Source of the DNA: Neorhizobium sp.
Lineage (GTDB): Bacteria > Pseudomonadota > Alphaproteobacteria > Rhizobiales > Rhizobiaceae
Direction: 5' to 3'
NCBI GenBank assembly: GCA_028283725.1
Contig: JAPWKC010000004.1
Coordinates: 992,001 to 1,056,000, forward strand
DNA: 64,000 nucleotides
The notes beneath the pieces are model-generated. The model saw nothing but the letters and a program-made list of their open reading frames with translations, made no database searches and was not told where the DNA came from. Position 1 is the stretch's first letter; every line of letters starts with the position of its first letter. Positions 15,867-24,905 of this stretch are shown in pieces. The position numbers were made by a program, and so were the translations under genes.

Positions 15867-16922
15867 TCAGGTTTCGCGTGCCATCTGCATCAGGGCCGCC
15901 ACCGTCGGGTTCTGCGATGCGACGGGCGCGCAGAGGATGACGTCGAATTCCGGCGCATCGGCAAGCGGCCGTGCCACCACGCTTGCCTGAAGATCGTGGC
16001 ACAGCGATTGCGGGATCAGCGCCACGCCGAGCCCTTCCGCCACAAGCCTGATGATCGTGTGCTGCAGGCGCGGTTCGAGCACGACCAGCGGCTTGACGCC
16101 ACCGACGGCGCACCAGCTTGCAATTGCGGCCCGCAGAACGGGCGCAACGGTCGAGGGCGCCGCAATCAGTCTTTCGCCATCGAGATCCTGCGGCACGATC
16201 GTCTCGGCGCAAACCAGAGAATGGCTTGCCGGCAGGACGAGGCACAGGCGGTCTCGGGCCAGAAGCACGGTTTTGAGATGCGGGGGATCTGTGCCGTGCA
16301 GCCGGCCGGGCGCGCCTAACCCCTGAAAACCCAAGCCACCGGAAACTGGGCCACCGGAAACTGGGCCACCGGAAGCTGGGCCATAAGAACCCAGGCCACC
16401 AGAACCTCGGCCACCGGAACCTCGGCCATAGGAACCTGCACCATGCGAGCTCGCGCCGAAGGTGACGGCGGCATCGAGCCTGCCTTCGATCAGCATGTCG
16501 TCGAGATCCGTTGGAATACGCTCTTCCAGAACCAGCCGCACATCCGGCCTCAATTGCGCATAGCGCCGCACAAGCGAGGGCACGACGCTATGGGCGGAAT
16601 ACATGGTAAAGCCCAGTTTCAGCTCGCCTTTCATGCCGTCCGCCACGAGACGGACATCGCGGCAGGCGGCCTCGAAACCGGCCAGAACACGGCGGCATTC
16701 CGCCGCAAAATGGCGGCCGGCCGGGGTCAGCGACACGGAGCGCGAATTGCGCTCGAAGAGGGTGACGCCGAGCGCCTGCTCGATCGCGGCGATCTGCCGG
16801 GAAAAGGGCGGCTGGCTCATGTTCATACGCGCCGCCGCATGGCCGAAATGCAGCGTATCGGCCAGCGCCACCACATGGCGCATGTGGCGCGTGTCGAGGC
16901 GGGTCTCGGATGGCTGTTCCAT
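15867..16922 (-). CDS. LysR-type regulator with a pentapeptide-repeat insertion
   Basis: A 351-residue LysR regulator. The winged-helix domain (about 14-75) reads MRHVVALADTLHFGHAAARM...MSQPPFSRQIAAIEQALGVTLFERN, with a substrate-binding domain after it. The start at 16922 has GGAG six bases upstream. Between DAAVTFGASSHG and TDPPHLKTVLLARDRL, inside the effector domain, there are about 50 extra residues built of nine five-residue units such as RGSGG, PVSGG and LGSYG, coded by 15-bp repeats. Normal LysR proteins of this type are about 300 residues, so the excess equals the insertion. The flanking domain is otherwise complete. It is divergent from the AEC transporter gene and may control it. 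Confidence 0.9.
   Translation of the reverse strand: MEQPSETRLDTRHMRHVVALADTLHFGHAAARMNMSQPPFSRQIAAIEQALGVTLFERNSRSVSLTPAGRHFAAECRRVLAGFEAACRDVRLVADGMKGELKLGFTMYSAHSVVPSLVRRYAQLRPDVRLVLEERIPTDLDDMLIEGRLDAAVTFGASSHGAGSYGRGSGGRGSGGLGSYGPASGGPVSGGPVSGGLGFQGLGAPGRLHGTDPPHLKTVLLARDRLCLVLPASHSLVCAETIVPQDLDGERLIAAPSTVAPVLRAAIASWCAVGGVKPLVVLEPRLQHTIIRLVAEGLGVALIPQSLCHDLQASVVARPLADAPEFDVILCAPVASQNPTVAALMQMARET
16321..16440 (-). repeat. 15-bp coding minisatellite in LysR gene
   Basis: Eight consecutive 15-bp units run from 16321 to 16440. The units at 16336, 16351 and 16366 are identical or differ by one base (CCACCGGAAACTGGG). The others vary at one to four positions. Degenerate units flank the block. 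The frame is kept, giving Gly/Ser-rich pentads. Confidence 0.9.
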
Positions 16923-17035
16923 GCGATACTCCAGAAGTATCAATCGATGCTGATATCGGCATTGGATTATCTTGATCGGCCGCGCTAGGCAACGGCATCG
17001 ATATCCCTTGAACCGGCCGCGTCGCGCTTTTCATC

Positions 17036-17974
17036 ATGACAAATCTTCTGATCGTCCTTCCCATCTTCGCCCTCATCCTTGCCGGCTGGATTGCCCGCAA
17101 AAGCGGGGCGCTCGGTCCCAATGCGACGCGCGAGGTCAATCGCCTCGTCGTCTACCTCGCGCTGCCGGCGCTGCTCTTCGACATCATGGCGAATGCCTCG
17201 CCGGCCGAGATCTGGCAGCCGGGCTTCATCATCGCGTTCAGCGGCGGCACGTTCATCGTCTTCATGGGCACGCTCTTGTGGCGGCGCGCCAAGGGGCGGC
17301 CGCTCGCGGATGCGGCGATCGACGGGCTGAATGCAGGCTATGCGAATACCGGCTTCATCGGCTTTCCGCTGGTGCTGTCGCTCGTCGGCACGGCCGGCAT
17401 GGGACCGACGCTGATTGCGACGATCATCACGGTCTGCATCGTCTTTGCCGTCGCCATCGTGCTGATCGAGGCCAGTTTGCAGACGCAGGCGCGACGGCGC
17501 GATATCGCCCGGAAGACCTGCCTGTCGCTGGCGAAGAACCCGCTCCTGATCGCGCCGGTGCTGGGCGCCATCGTGATGGTGTCGGGGGTAACGCTGCCGG
17601 CGCCCGTGCATGCCTTCCTGAAACTGCTCGGCGGCGCCGCCTCCCCTTGCGCTCTCATCGCGCTCGGGCTGTTTCTCGCCGGAACGTCTTCGGGTGGGGC
17701 AGGCCAGCGGCTCTCCACCACCGGCATTCTGGTTTTCCTGAAACTCGTGGCGCAACCCGTCGTCACCTATGTGATTGCCGGGCCGATCCTTAGCCTGCCG
17801 CCCCTCGTTGCCCATACCGCGGTCCTGCTTGCGGCCTTGCCGACCGGGACCGGGCCGTTCATGCTGGCAGAATTCTACAATCGCGAGGCAAGCCTGACCG
17901 GCCGGGTGGTTCTTGCCTCCACCGTGCTCTCGCTCGTCACCATCTCCGCCTATCTGTCGATCGCGGGCGTCTGA
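17036..17974 (+). CDS. AEC family transporter (auxin efflux carrier-like)
   Basis: A 312-residue membrane protein with about ten helices and the AEC/PIN-like layout: N-terminal LIVLPIFALILAGWIARK, then EVNRLVVYLALPALLFDIMA (broken helix with conserved Pro), GLNAGYANTGFIGFPLVLS (the conserved N-T-G-F-I-G-F-P motif) and a second half beginning LAKNPLLIAPVLGAIVM with GAASPCALIALGLFLAG. AEC proteins export or import organic anions such as malate or malonate; the substrate here is unknown. It is divergent from the LysR gene with about 110 bases between the starts, a classic regulator/target arrangement. Confidence 0.92.
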   Translation: MTNLLIVLPIFALILAGWIARKSGALGPNATREVNRLVVYLALPALLFDIMANASPAEIWQPGFIIAFSGGTFIVFMGTLLWRRAKGRPLADAAIDGLNAGYANTGFIGFPLVLSLVGTAGMGPTLIATIITVCIVFAVAIVLIEASLQTQARRRDIARKTCLSLAKNPLLIAPVLGAIVMVSGVTLPAPVHAFLKLLGGAASPCALIALGLFLAGTSSGGAGQRLSTTGILVFLKLVAQPVVTYVIAGPILSLPPLVAHTAVLLAALPTGTGPFMLAEFYNREASLTGRVVLASTVLSLVTISAYLSIAGV

Positions 17975-18109
17975 TCGTCAACGGATCGGAAACAATCAAT
18001 TGCCGGTTTCATATCTATCGTGAACGGCGTGCCTCGGTCATAGTCGGGCCAAATCCTGCCGGAACTCCGTCGTCAGACGGGTGCCCGCTTCCAGACAAAG
18101 GCCGACCCG

Positions 18110-18994
18110 ATGACCGAAGCACCGCTGAATAAAGACGCTCCCGCCCTGCCCTTTGCCCTTACCCGCCCGGCGCATGTGGGCGGCGCGCATCTCGTGGTCA
18201 GCGATCTCGCCCGCGTTTCCGACTATTACCAGAAGGTCATCGGCCTTTCCGTCATCGAAAAGAGCCCGAGCGGCCATGTACTCGGCGTTGCCGGCGTGCC
18301 GCTTCTGACGCTTTCGACCGGCGGTTCGGTCTCGCGCGCGCCGCGCAATGCGGCCGGCCTGTTTCACACCGCCTTCCTCGTGCCGAACCGGGCAGAGCTT
18401 GCCCGCTGGCTCAAGCATGTGGCGGAGAACAACGTGCCGCTCGAGGGCGCTTCCGACCATCTGGTCAGCGAGGCGATCTATCTCTCCGACCCCGAGGGCA
18501 ACGGGATCGAGATCTATCGCGACCGTGGACCGATCGAATGGACCTATCATGCCGATGGCACGGTGGAGATGGCGACCGACCGGCTGAACCTGCAGGAACT
18601 CTATAACAGCGCGCCGAAAGACGGCTTTGCCGGCATGGCGGACGGCACGGCGCTCGGTCACATCCACCTGCAGGTGGGCGACGTTCCGCAGGCGGATGCC
18701 TTCTATCGCGACGTCCTGGGGCTGAAGATCATGGCGCGGTATCCGGGCGCCAGCTTCTTTGCCACCGGCCAGTATCACCACCATATCGCGGCCAATATCT
18801 GGAACAGCCGCGGCGCGCGTGCCCGTGAGGCCAATATGAGCGGTCTTTCCGATTATTCGATCCGCTTCAACGACACGTCTGCCCTCGACACCGCGCTTGC
18901 GGCGCTTGAAAAGCAGGAGATCGAGCGGACGAAGACCGCCGACGGCTGGGTGCTGAAGGACCCGTGGGGGATCGGGCTTACGCTTTCGGCCTGA
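18110..18994 (+). CDS. two-domain VOC family protein (CatE-like glyoxalase/dioxygenase)
   Basis: A 294-residue protein with two vicinal-oxygen-chelate modules. The first starts HVGGAHLVVSDLARVSDYYQKVIGL and contains PNRAELARWLKHV and SDPEGNGIEIYRDR. The second starts LGHIHLQVGDVPQADAFYRDVLGL and has the metal-ligand context QYHHHIAANIW and a final LKDPWGIGLTLS. The layout resembles YfiE/CatE catechol 2,3-dioxygenase-like proteins, although the actual substrate is not clear. The family binds a divalent metal through two His and one Glu. It is probably monocistronic, downstream of the AEC gene. Confidence 0.88.
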   Translation: MTEAPLNKDAPALPFALTRPAHVGGAHLVVSDLARVSDYYQKVIGLSVIEKSPSGHVLGVAGVPLLTLSTGGSVSRAPRNAAGLFHTAFLVPNRAELARWLKHVAENNVPLEGASDHLVSEAIYLSDPEGNGIEIYRDRGPIEWTYHADGTVEMATDRLNLQELYNSAPKDGFAGMADGTALGHIHLQVGDVPQADAFYRDVLGLKIMARYPGASFFATGQYHHHIAANIWNSRGARAREANMSGLSDYSIRFNDTSALDTALAALEKQEIERTKTADGWVLKDPWGIGLTLSA

Positions 18995-19008
18995 GAACCC
19001 GCATAGGC

Positions 19009-20082
19009 TTATTCCCCGCCCGCCATCTGGGCATAGCGGGTGGGCGAAAGGCCGGTGACACGGCTGAAGGCGGTGCTGAACGTGCTGGCTGAACTATAGC
19101 CGACGCGTTCGGCGATCTCGGCGATATCGTGGCTGCCGCTGCGGAGCGCCCTGCGTGCCAGCGCCATGCGCCAGGAGACAAGATATTCCATCGGCGCGAC
19201 GCCCATCGCCCGGTTGAACCGCTCGAAGAATGCCGAGCGGGAGAGCGCCGCCTCCCCCGCCAGACGCGCCACCGTCCAGCCATCAGCCGGGCGTTCGTGC
19301 ATGCTGCGGATGGCCGCGGCGAGCCTCGGATCGGCAAGGCCGCGCAAGAGGCCCGAGGCGGATGGCGATCCATCCGTCGCCCGCAAAGCCTCGATCAGCA
19401 TGATTTCCAGAAGCCGCGCCAGAACGACTTCGCGGGCCGGGCGATCCGCGCGCGCCTCGTCGCGGACCAGCTTTCCAAGCGTCGCAAGCCGCGGCTCCTC
19501 GCCCGCACGGCTTTGCTCCCTGACATGCACGACTTGCGGCAGAAGCTGAACGAGAAGCGCGGCATCCGGCGATCCGAAGGTGAAATGACCGATCAGGGAA
19601 CGGACATTCGCAGGCGCATCCGGATCACCGATGCGGGTTTCACCATCGCGGAACGTCGCCATCTGCGGGTCCGCACCGGTATCGGCGACGCCCTCGGCAT
19701 TCTCGATGGTAAAGCCGAAGATCGCCGGGATGAGGATGAAATCGCCCTTGGCAAGCGTGATCGGCTGCTGGCCATCGACCGTGAGACGCGATCCGCCCTC
19801 CAGAACAGCACAATAGAAGGGATCCCCCCTTTCCTCGCGCCGCACCCGCCAGCGACCGCCGCCGCTCGATATTTTCGAGAACGGCGCCCGCGGCTGCAAC
19901 AGCGAAACGACGTCCGACAGGGGATCCGCGCGCTGCGGTTCGGTACCTTGGGGTTCGGCCCGTTGGGGTTTTGTATGTCGAAGATCCGCAACACGCTGCG
20001 GGTCCGGCTTTCGAAGGTTGATCGCCGAGAGAGCGGCGCCTTGGACGGTGTCCGGGTCAGGGGCGGCCATTTCCGGACTCAT
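19009..20082 (-). CDS. AraC family transcriptional regulator (cupin N-domain)
   Basis: A 357-residue regulator. The N-terminal AraC-binding cupin (Cupin_6 type) is seen in SDVVSLLQPRAPFSKISSGG, FYCAVLEGGSRLTVDG and LAKGDFILIPAIFGFTIE. The C-terminal double helix-turn-helix contains WTVARLAGEAALSRSAFFERF, MALARRALRSGSHDIAEIAERVGYSSASTF and AFSRVTGLSPTRYA, all AraC hallmarks. It is divergent from the SDR gene, with starts 90 bases apart, a common pairing for this regulator subgroup, which typically controls the adjacent oxidoreductase. The N-terminal 45 residues contain KPQRA/EPQGT/EPQRA pentads coded by 15-bp repeats at 19931-19975. Confidence 0.92.
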   Translation of the reverse strand: MSPEMAAPDPDTVQGAALSAINLRKPDPQRVADLRHTKPQRAEPQGTEPQRADPLSDVVSLLQPRAPFSKISSGGGRWRVRREERGDPFYCAVLEGGSRLTVDGQQPITLAKGDFILIPAIFGFTIENAEGVADTGADPQMATFRDGETRIGDPDAPANVRSLIGHFTFGSPDAALLVQLLPQVVHVREQSRAGEEPRLATLGKLVRDEARADRPAREVVLARLLEIMLIEALRATDGSPSASGLLRGLADPRLAAAIRSMHERPADGWTVARLAGEAALSRSAFFERFNRAMGVAPMEYLVSWRMALARRALRSGSHDIAEIAERVGYSSASTFSTAFSRVTGLSPTRYAQMAGGE

Positions 20083-20172
20083 GCAAACGTTATAAAGACT
20101 TTCAACCGTACAAAGTCCTGACCATCCCGTCTAGTTTCCCTTCACCACCCAAGAGCTTGAAGGGAGCTTAAC

Positions 20173-20937
20173 ATGCAAACCGTCCTCATTACCGGATGCT
20201 CGTCCGGGTTTGGTCTCGAAACCGCCCGCTACTTCCTCGACCACGGCTGGACCGTGATCGCCACGATGCGAACGCCACGGGAAGATCTCTTGCCGAGGCA
20301 TGAGCGGCTGAAGATCATTGCGCTCGACGTCACCGATGCCGGCAGTATCGCCTCGGCGCTGGAGATGGCGGGGCCGATCGACGTGCTCGTCAACAATGCC
20401 GGCATCGGCTTTCTCAATGCGCTCGAAGGCACGCCGGTCGAGACGATCCGCGAGATCTTCGAGACCAACACGATCGGCACGATGGCAATGACGCAGGCGG
20501 TGCTGCCGCAGTTTCGCCAGAAGACGGCCGGCGTCATCGTCAACGTCACCTCGGCCGTCACCTTGAAGGCGCTGCATCTTCTGTCCGTCTACACGGCAAG
20601 CAAGGCTGCGGTGGATGCGTTCACGGAGTGCCTGGCGCTGGAGCTTGCGCCGTTCGGCATCCGGGCCTGCCTCGTTCTGCCCGGCCGGGCACCGACGACG
20701 AAATTCGGCGAGAATGCCCGTGCGCGCATGACCGCCGACAACCCGTTTCCGGAGCCCTATATGCCGATCGTCAAAGGCGTGTTCGAGCATTGGGAGAAGG
20801 ACACTTCGCCGGTCACGCAGGCATTCGACGTCGCGGAAGCCGTCTATCGCGCGGCAACCGATCCGGCCACGCCGATGCGGCTTGCGGCCGGTGCCGACGC
20901 GATCGCGGTTGCCGCCGACGCCAAGGCACGCGGCTGA
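20173..20937 (+). CDS. SDR family oxidoreductase
   Basis: A 254-residue classical short-chain dehydrogenase. The nucleotide motif TGCSSGFG lies at residues 7-14, NNAGIG follows the fourth strand and the active-site pair is present as Ser in VTSAVTL and YTASK. The AAGGGAG ribosome site precedes the ATG by nine bases. The Rossmann region keeps ATMRTPR after the second strand, suggesting NADP preference (inference). It ends shortly before a palindrome and a terminator, so it is probably a single-gene transcript regulated by the divergent AraC protein. The substrate is unknown. Confidence 0.93.
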   Translation: MQTVLITGCSSGFGLETARYFLDHGWTVIATMRTPREDLLPRHERLKIIALDVTDAGSIASALEMAGPIDVLVNNAGIGFLNALEGTPVETIREIFETNTIGTMAMTQAVLPQFRQKTAGVIVNVTSAVTLKALHLLSVYTASKAAVDAFTECLALELAPFGIRACLVLPGRAPTTKFGENARARMTADNPFPEPYMPIVKGVFEHWEKDTSPVTQAFDVAEAVYRAATDPATPMRLAAGADAIAVAADAKARG

Positions 20938-21008
20938 TATTGCGCGTTGGTCAAGGTGCGGCGCGCCGCACCACCTGACACTGTCTCGATTTTTTCATCC
21001 CGCAGCTG

Positions 21009-21037
21009 CGGCGTCCCGGAACCGGGGCGCCGTTTTT
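21009..21037 (+). terminator. terminator after SDR gene
   Basis: An 11-bp GC-rich stem (CGGCGTCCCGG with CCGGGGCGCCG, one T-G pair) and a two-base AA loop are followed by TTTTT. A separate perfect 18-bp palindrome (GGTGCGGCGCGCCGCACC) lies at 20955-20972. Confidence 0.75.
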
Positions 21038-21117
21038 GCGTTCACTGCTCTCGATGATTGCAGTTTCCCCGACATTCATCAGCAGGACGAGCCCACACGC
21101 CAACGGAGCAGCGAACC

Positions 21118-22275
21118 ATGGCCAGCATGCGCACACGTGGCGATGTCCCGAAAAAGACGCTTCTGAAACTCGCCGGACACCGGCGCGAGGCGATGATCGC
21201 CGAAGAGGAAGAGGTGACGGACGAACCCGCCGTTCTCGGCCGGGAGGCGCTCAACGTCGCCAGCGCCTGGTCGCTGATCGGGATTTTCGCCATCGTCTTC
21301 TTTGCCGTGTTGCACATGATGTCGCTGATCCTGATCCCGGTGACGCTTGCGATCGTCGTCGGGCTGATCCTCGGGCTGGTGGCCGATCGGCTGGGGCGGG
21401 CGGGGCTGCCGCGGTTTGCCATTGCGCTGCTTCTCTCCAGCCTCGTCTTCGCCTTCCTGTTCCTGATCCTCAACTCGCTGGCGGAGCCGATCGGCAAGCT
21501 GGTGCAGGAGGGGCCGAATTTCTTCGAGCGGACGGTCAATCGCATCATGCCATTCCTCGAGCGGCAACACTGGCTGAATATTTCGCCCGCCAGTTTCCAT
21601 ACCGGGCCGATGTCGATGGAATCCGTCCTGCAGAATTCCAGCAACATTCTCGGCATCGTCACTTCCAACCTCACACCGGCCATCGTCCAGGGGCTGATCT
21701 TCTTTGCGGCCCTATTGCTCTTCGTCTACGGGCGCCTGAAGCTTCGCAAGACCCTTATCATGGCCTTTCCGCTGCGCCGACAGCGGCTGATCGCCATCCG
21801 CATCGCCAATGCGATCGACCGGGTGCTCGGCTATTATTTCGCCACCGCCAGCGTCATCTATTTCTGCCTTGGCGTGGTGATGACGCTGATCGCCTATTTC
21901 GGCGGGCTTTCCGCACCGGTTCTGTGGGGCGTGTTCGCCTTCCTGTCGAGCTTCATCCCGTTTCTCGGGATTACCGTCATGACATTTTCCGTGGCGATTG
22001 CCGGCATTCTCTCGCATGACGGCCTGTTCCTGGCGCTGCTTCCCGCTGTGATCTTCTTTTCCGTGCATCTGGTCATGGAAAACCTGATCTTTCCGGCGGT
22101 GATGGGCCGGCAATGGGAGATCAATCCCTTCGTCGTGTTCGTCGCCATCCTGTTCTGGACATGGATGTGGGGCGCGGTCGGCGCCATGCTGGCGCTGCCG
22201 ATCTCGCTGATCATGGTGACGGTCATCAACGAGCTCATGCCGGAAAAGAAGGCGCAGCCGAAGCTGCCGGGATAA
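21118..22275 (+). CDS. AI-2E family transporter
   Basis: A 385-residue membrane protein with an N-terminal cytoplasmic stretch and about eight helices, of the AI-2E (formerly PerM) family. Typical features are IFAIVFFAVLHMMSLILIPVTLAIVVGLILG near the start, the soluble region with LVQEGPNFFERTVNRIM, IVQGLIFFAALLLFVYGRLKLRK, and the paired helices GVFAFLSSFIPFLGITVM and AVMGRQWEINPFVVFVAILFWTWMWG. Members have been linked to autoinducer-2 export or Na+/H+ exchange; the substrate here is unknown. The ATG at 21118 has a CGGAG site about nine bases upstream. Confidence 0.92.
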   Translation: MASMRTRGDVPKKTLLKLAGHRREAMIAEEEEVTDEPAVLGREALNVASAWSLIGIFAIVFFAVLHMMSLILIPVTLAIVVGLILGLVADRLGRAGLPRFAIALLLSSLVFAFLFLILNSLAEPIGKLVQEGPNFFERTVNRIMPFLERQHWLNISPASFHTGPMSMESVLQNSSNILGIVTSNLTPAIVQGLIFFAALLLFVYGRLKLRKTLIMAFPLRRQRLIAIRIANAIDRVLGYYFATASVIYFCLGVVMTLIAYFGGLSAPVLWGVFAFLSSFIPFLGITVMTFSVAIAGILSHDGLFLALLPAVIFFSVHLVMENLIFPAVMGRQWEINPFVVFVAILFWTWMWGAVGAMLALPISLIMVTVINELMPEKKAQPKLPG

Positions 22276-22325
22276 GGCGGCGCGACACGTCAATGTCGCC
22301 GGTTCTTGCCGGCGAGCTGGCGCCG

Positions 22326-24638
22326 TCAGGCGCGGCCGGCCGCACCCTTGGCAAAACGGCCTTCGGACGCCAGATAACCGGGGATTTCGGATGCCTGCAT
22401 CGGGCGGCCGAAATAATAGCCCTGGATGCGGCGAACACCGGCCTCCTCGACCAGTCGCAGGTCGCGCTCGGTCTCCACACCCTCCGCCAGGCATTCGACG
22501 CCGAGATTGGCGCACAGGTCGGCGATCGTCTTCAAAATACCGCGGCCAATCTCCTCCTCGTCCTTAAGACGCAGCACGAAGCTCCTGTCGGTTTTCACCC
22601 GGTGCAGGGGGAAACGGTGGATATAGGCGAAGCTCGAATAGCCGGAACCGAAATCATCGAGCGCGATGCGGCAGCCGAGATCGGCAAGCTTGAACAGCAC
22701 GTCGCGGACATGAAGAAAGTCACGCATCATGACGGTCTCGGTAATCTCGAAAACCAGCCGATGGGCGGCGATCGTGCCGCTTTCGACCGCCTTGACGATA
22801 TTGTCCATCGAACTGCGCGACATCAGGTCGAGTGCCGAGAGATTGACCGAGAGACCGATGTGGTCGGGCCAGGCCACGGCTTCGGCCAGCGCCTTGCGCA
22901 GGACGGCCGCGGTCAGCTGCTCCATCAGCCCGGCGCGCTCGGCGACGCTCACAAATTCGGCGGGGCTGACGGCGCCGAGAACCGGGCTCTGCCAGCGGGC
23001 CAGCGCCTCGAAACCATCGGTTCGGCCACCCGTCATGTCATATTGCGGCTGGAAGACGACCGAGATCTCCCGATCGAAATCGGCATTCCTGATCGCCTGT
23101 TCCAGCTCGACGATCCGCCGCCTCTCGCGCTCGTGCTCGGGCGAGAAGACCACCATGCCGCCGCGGGCGGAGCGCTTGGCGCGGTAAAGCGCGTGACTGG
23201 CCTGCTCGTAGACGCGCAAGGGGTTTTCGGCATCGGTCGGGTAATGGGAAAAGCCGATCGAAGCGGTCACGGAGACGCTGGTTCCGGAAAGATCGAAGGG
23301 GGCGTGCAGCACGTCGCAGATCGACCGGCCGAGCCTCGACAGCGCCTGTGCGTCGAGCGGACGGGGAATGACGAGCGCGAATTCGGCAGTGGCGAGCCGC
23401 ACCAGTTTGTCCTCGGGCGCGCAGCAGGACAGGATGCGTCGCGAGGCTTCCAGCACCAGCGCATCGCCGAGCGAATACCCGTAGAGATCCTTGACCAGCG
23501 CGAAACGTTCGAGCCCGACCGCCGCCACATGGAGATTGGTGCCGTCACCGGCGGCCTCATGCAGGATTGCGGCGAAGCGAAGCCGGTTCGGAAGCCCGGT
23601 CAGCGGGTCGCATCCGGCCTGCTCCTCGGCATTGTGGCGCAGATGTTCCGCCGTCGCGCGGGCACGCAGGGCCCCGAGCACGGCCATGCGGGTCGAGATG
23701 GCGGTGCCGGCGGCGGCAACGGCTGCCGCAAGGCTGGCAAAGGCGTAATAGGTGAGCGTTTCCAGGCCCATCGCGTAGGCTGCGGCCAGCATGGTGACAA
23801 GCGCGAGGGTGCAGATCGCGACGATCAGCCGGATGCTGATGGCGATCGCCGCCGTGACAATCAGCAGGATGAGGAAATAAGTGAGGTTCGGCGGTTTGAA
23901 ATCCACCGCCAGCAGCTTGCAGCAATTGGCATAGATCAGCACGAGGATCAGCCCGCCGATCAGTTCGAGCGCGCCGAAACCGACATCGCGGCGGCGCAGA
24001 TGACGATGGCAGAGCAGCGCCACCGCGGCCGTGCCGAGCGCCTGTATCGACATGGCAAGGGCCGTGGCAAACGGCGACCAGAGAAAATCGGGAACGATGA
24101 CAACCACGTAGAAGACGGCAATCGGCAGCATGAAGCTGCGAAGAACGGGCTGAAACACGTTCGCCATCTCGTGACGCGATCTGGGCGAAAAGAGATCGCC
24201 GGACGCCGTGCCCGGCAGATCGTCGTCGGCCGCAGCACATGCCGGTGCTGAATACCCGCCGTTCGGCGCGGCAACAGCCGCAAGGGCAGCCGAGGGTGTT
24301 GGGGAGGCCATTTCGGCATTTTCCCGGTTGGCGCCCATTCCACCGGACATTTTCACGGGCATTGCGCCTGCCGGGATCGGGTTGGGGGGCGTTTTGTCGC
24401 CGGCCGTGTCGATAGCCGCGATGTCGCTGGCCATTCCATTGCTGGCGATTGCTCCGGCGGGCAGCCTGCCTCTGGCCGGACCATCCGCCTCCGGCCGATC
24501 TGTCTGGGGGCCGCCTGTCTCTCTGAAAATGAGCGACGCGACGGCGGGAGAAGGCCGGGACGCGAGATCACGGCTAAGCGACAAAGCAGCCCCAATCGAT
24601 GAGCGCCCTGCAGCAAAATGCCTTTTAGCATCGACCAT
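22326..24638 (-). CDS. membrane GGDEF(degenerate)-EAL protein
   Basis: A protein of up to 770 residues. A low-complexity N-terminus of about 160 residues precedes six hydrophobic helices, then a GGDEF-type domain (DPLTGLPNRLRF) and a full EAL domain. The GGDEF signature is replaced by ATAEF, so cyclase activity is unlikely. EAL phosphodiesterase motifs are intact: DGFEALARW, VFEITETVMM, IALDDFGSGYSSF, VKTDRSFV, CLAEGVETERDL and IQGYYFGRPM. The protein probably hydrolyses c-di-GMP, with the GGDEF part serving as a sensor. The exact start is uncertain: methionines near residues 90-115 are also possible. Convergent with the AI-2E gene. Confidence 0.9.
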   Translation of the reverse strand: MVDAKRHFAAGRSSIGAALSLSRDLASRPSPAVASLIFRETGGPQTDRPEADGPARGRLPAGAIASNGMASDIAAIDTAGDKTPPNPIPAGAMPVKMSGGMGANRENAEMASPTPSAALAAVAAPNGGYSAPACAAADDDLPGTASGDLFSPRSRHEMANVFQPVLRSFMLPIAVFYVVVIVPDFLWSPFATALAMSIQALGTAAVALLCHRHLRRRDVGFGALELIGGLILVLIYANCCKLLAVDFKPPNLTYFLILLIVTAAIAISIRLIVAICTLALVTMLAAAYAMGLETLTYYAFASLAAAVAAAGTAISTRMAVLGALRARATAEHLRHNAEEQAGCDPLTGLPNRLRFAAILHEAAGDGTNLHVAAVGLERFALVKDLYGYSLGDALVLEASRRILSCCAPEDKLVRLATAEFALVIPRPLDAQALSRLGRSICDVLHAPFDLSGTSVSVTASIGFSHYPTDAENPLRVYEQASHALYRAKRSARGGMVVFSPEHERERRRIVELEQAIRNADFDREISVVFQPQYDMTGGRTDGFEALARWQSPVLGAVSPAEFVSVAERAGLMEQLTAAVLRKALAEAVAWPDHIGLSVNLSALDLMSRSSMDNIVKAVESGTIAAHRLVFEITETVMMRDFLHVRDVLFKLADLGCRIALDDFGSGYSSFAYIHRFPLHRVKTDRSFVLRLKDEEEIGRGILKTIADLCANLGVECLAEGVETERDLRLVEEAGVRRIQGYYFGRPMQASEIPGYLASEGRFAKGAAGRA

Positions 24639-24905
24639 GAATGGGCTTTCGCTTGCGAAAAGGCCCGCCTCTCAGGCGAGCGAAAACGGTATTCCAACAC
24701 CCTGTCGATAGACCGGGGCAGATTGACAAATATCTAAAATCACAATGCGAAATATGACACTGGATTACAGTTTTTGCAACCGCTGGAGGACCGATGGAAT
24801 ACGCTCGGCATCATTTTGGCCTATGCCCGGTATTCCAATGCCTCCGGCGGGCTCTTGGCTCAAACCGGAGGTCGTTTTCGTCAGGCGTATCCGGAGCGGA
24901 CCGGA

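Noticed and set aside
16321..16440. Could the 15-bp array be a CRISPR-like array?
   Set aside because: The units are contiguous without spacers and lie in frame inside a LysR gene, so it is a coding minisatellite.
22113..24251. A 712-codon plus-strand open frame opposite the GGDEF-EAL gene
   Set aside because: The EAL protein on the minus strand has all family motifs; the plus frame is His/Gly/Asp-rich with no conserved pattern.
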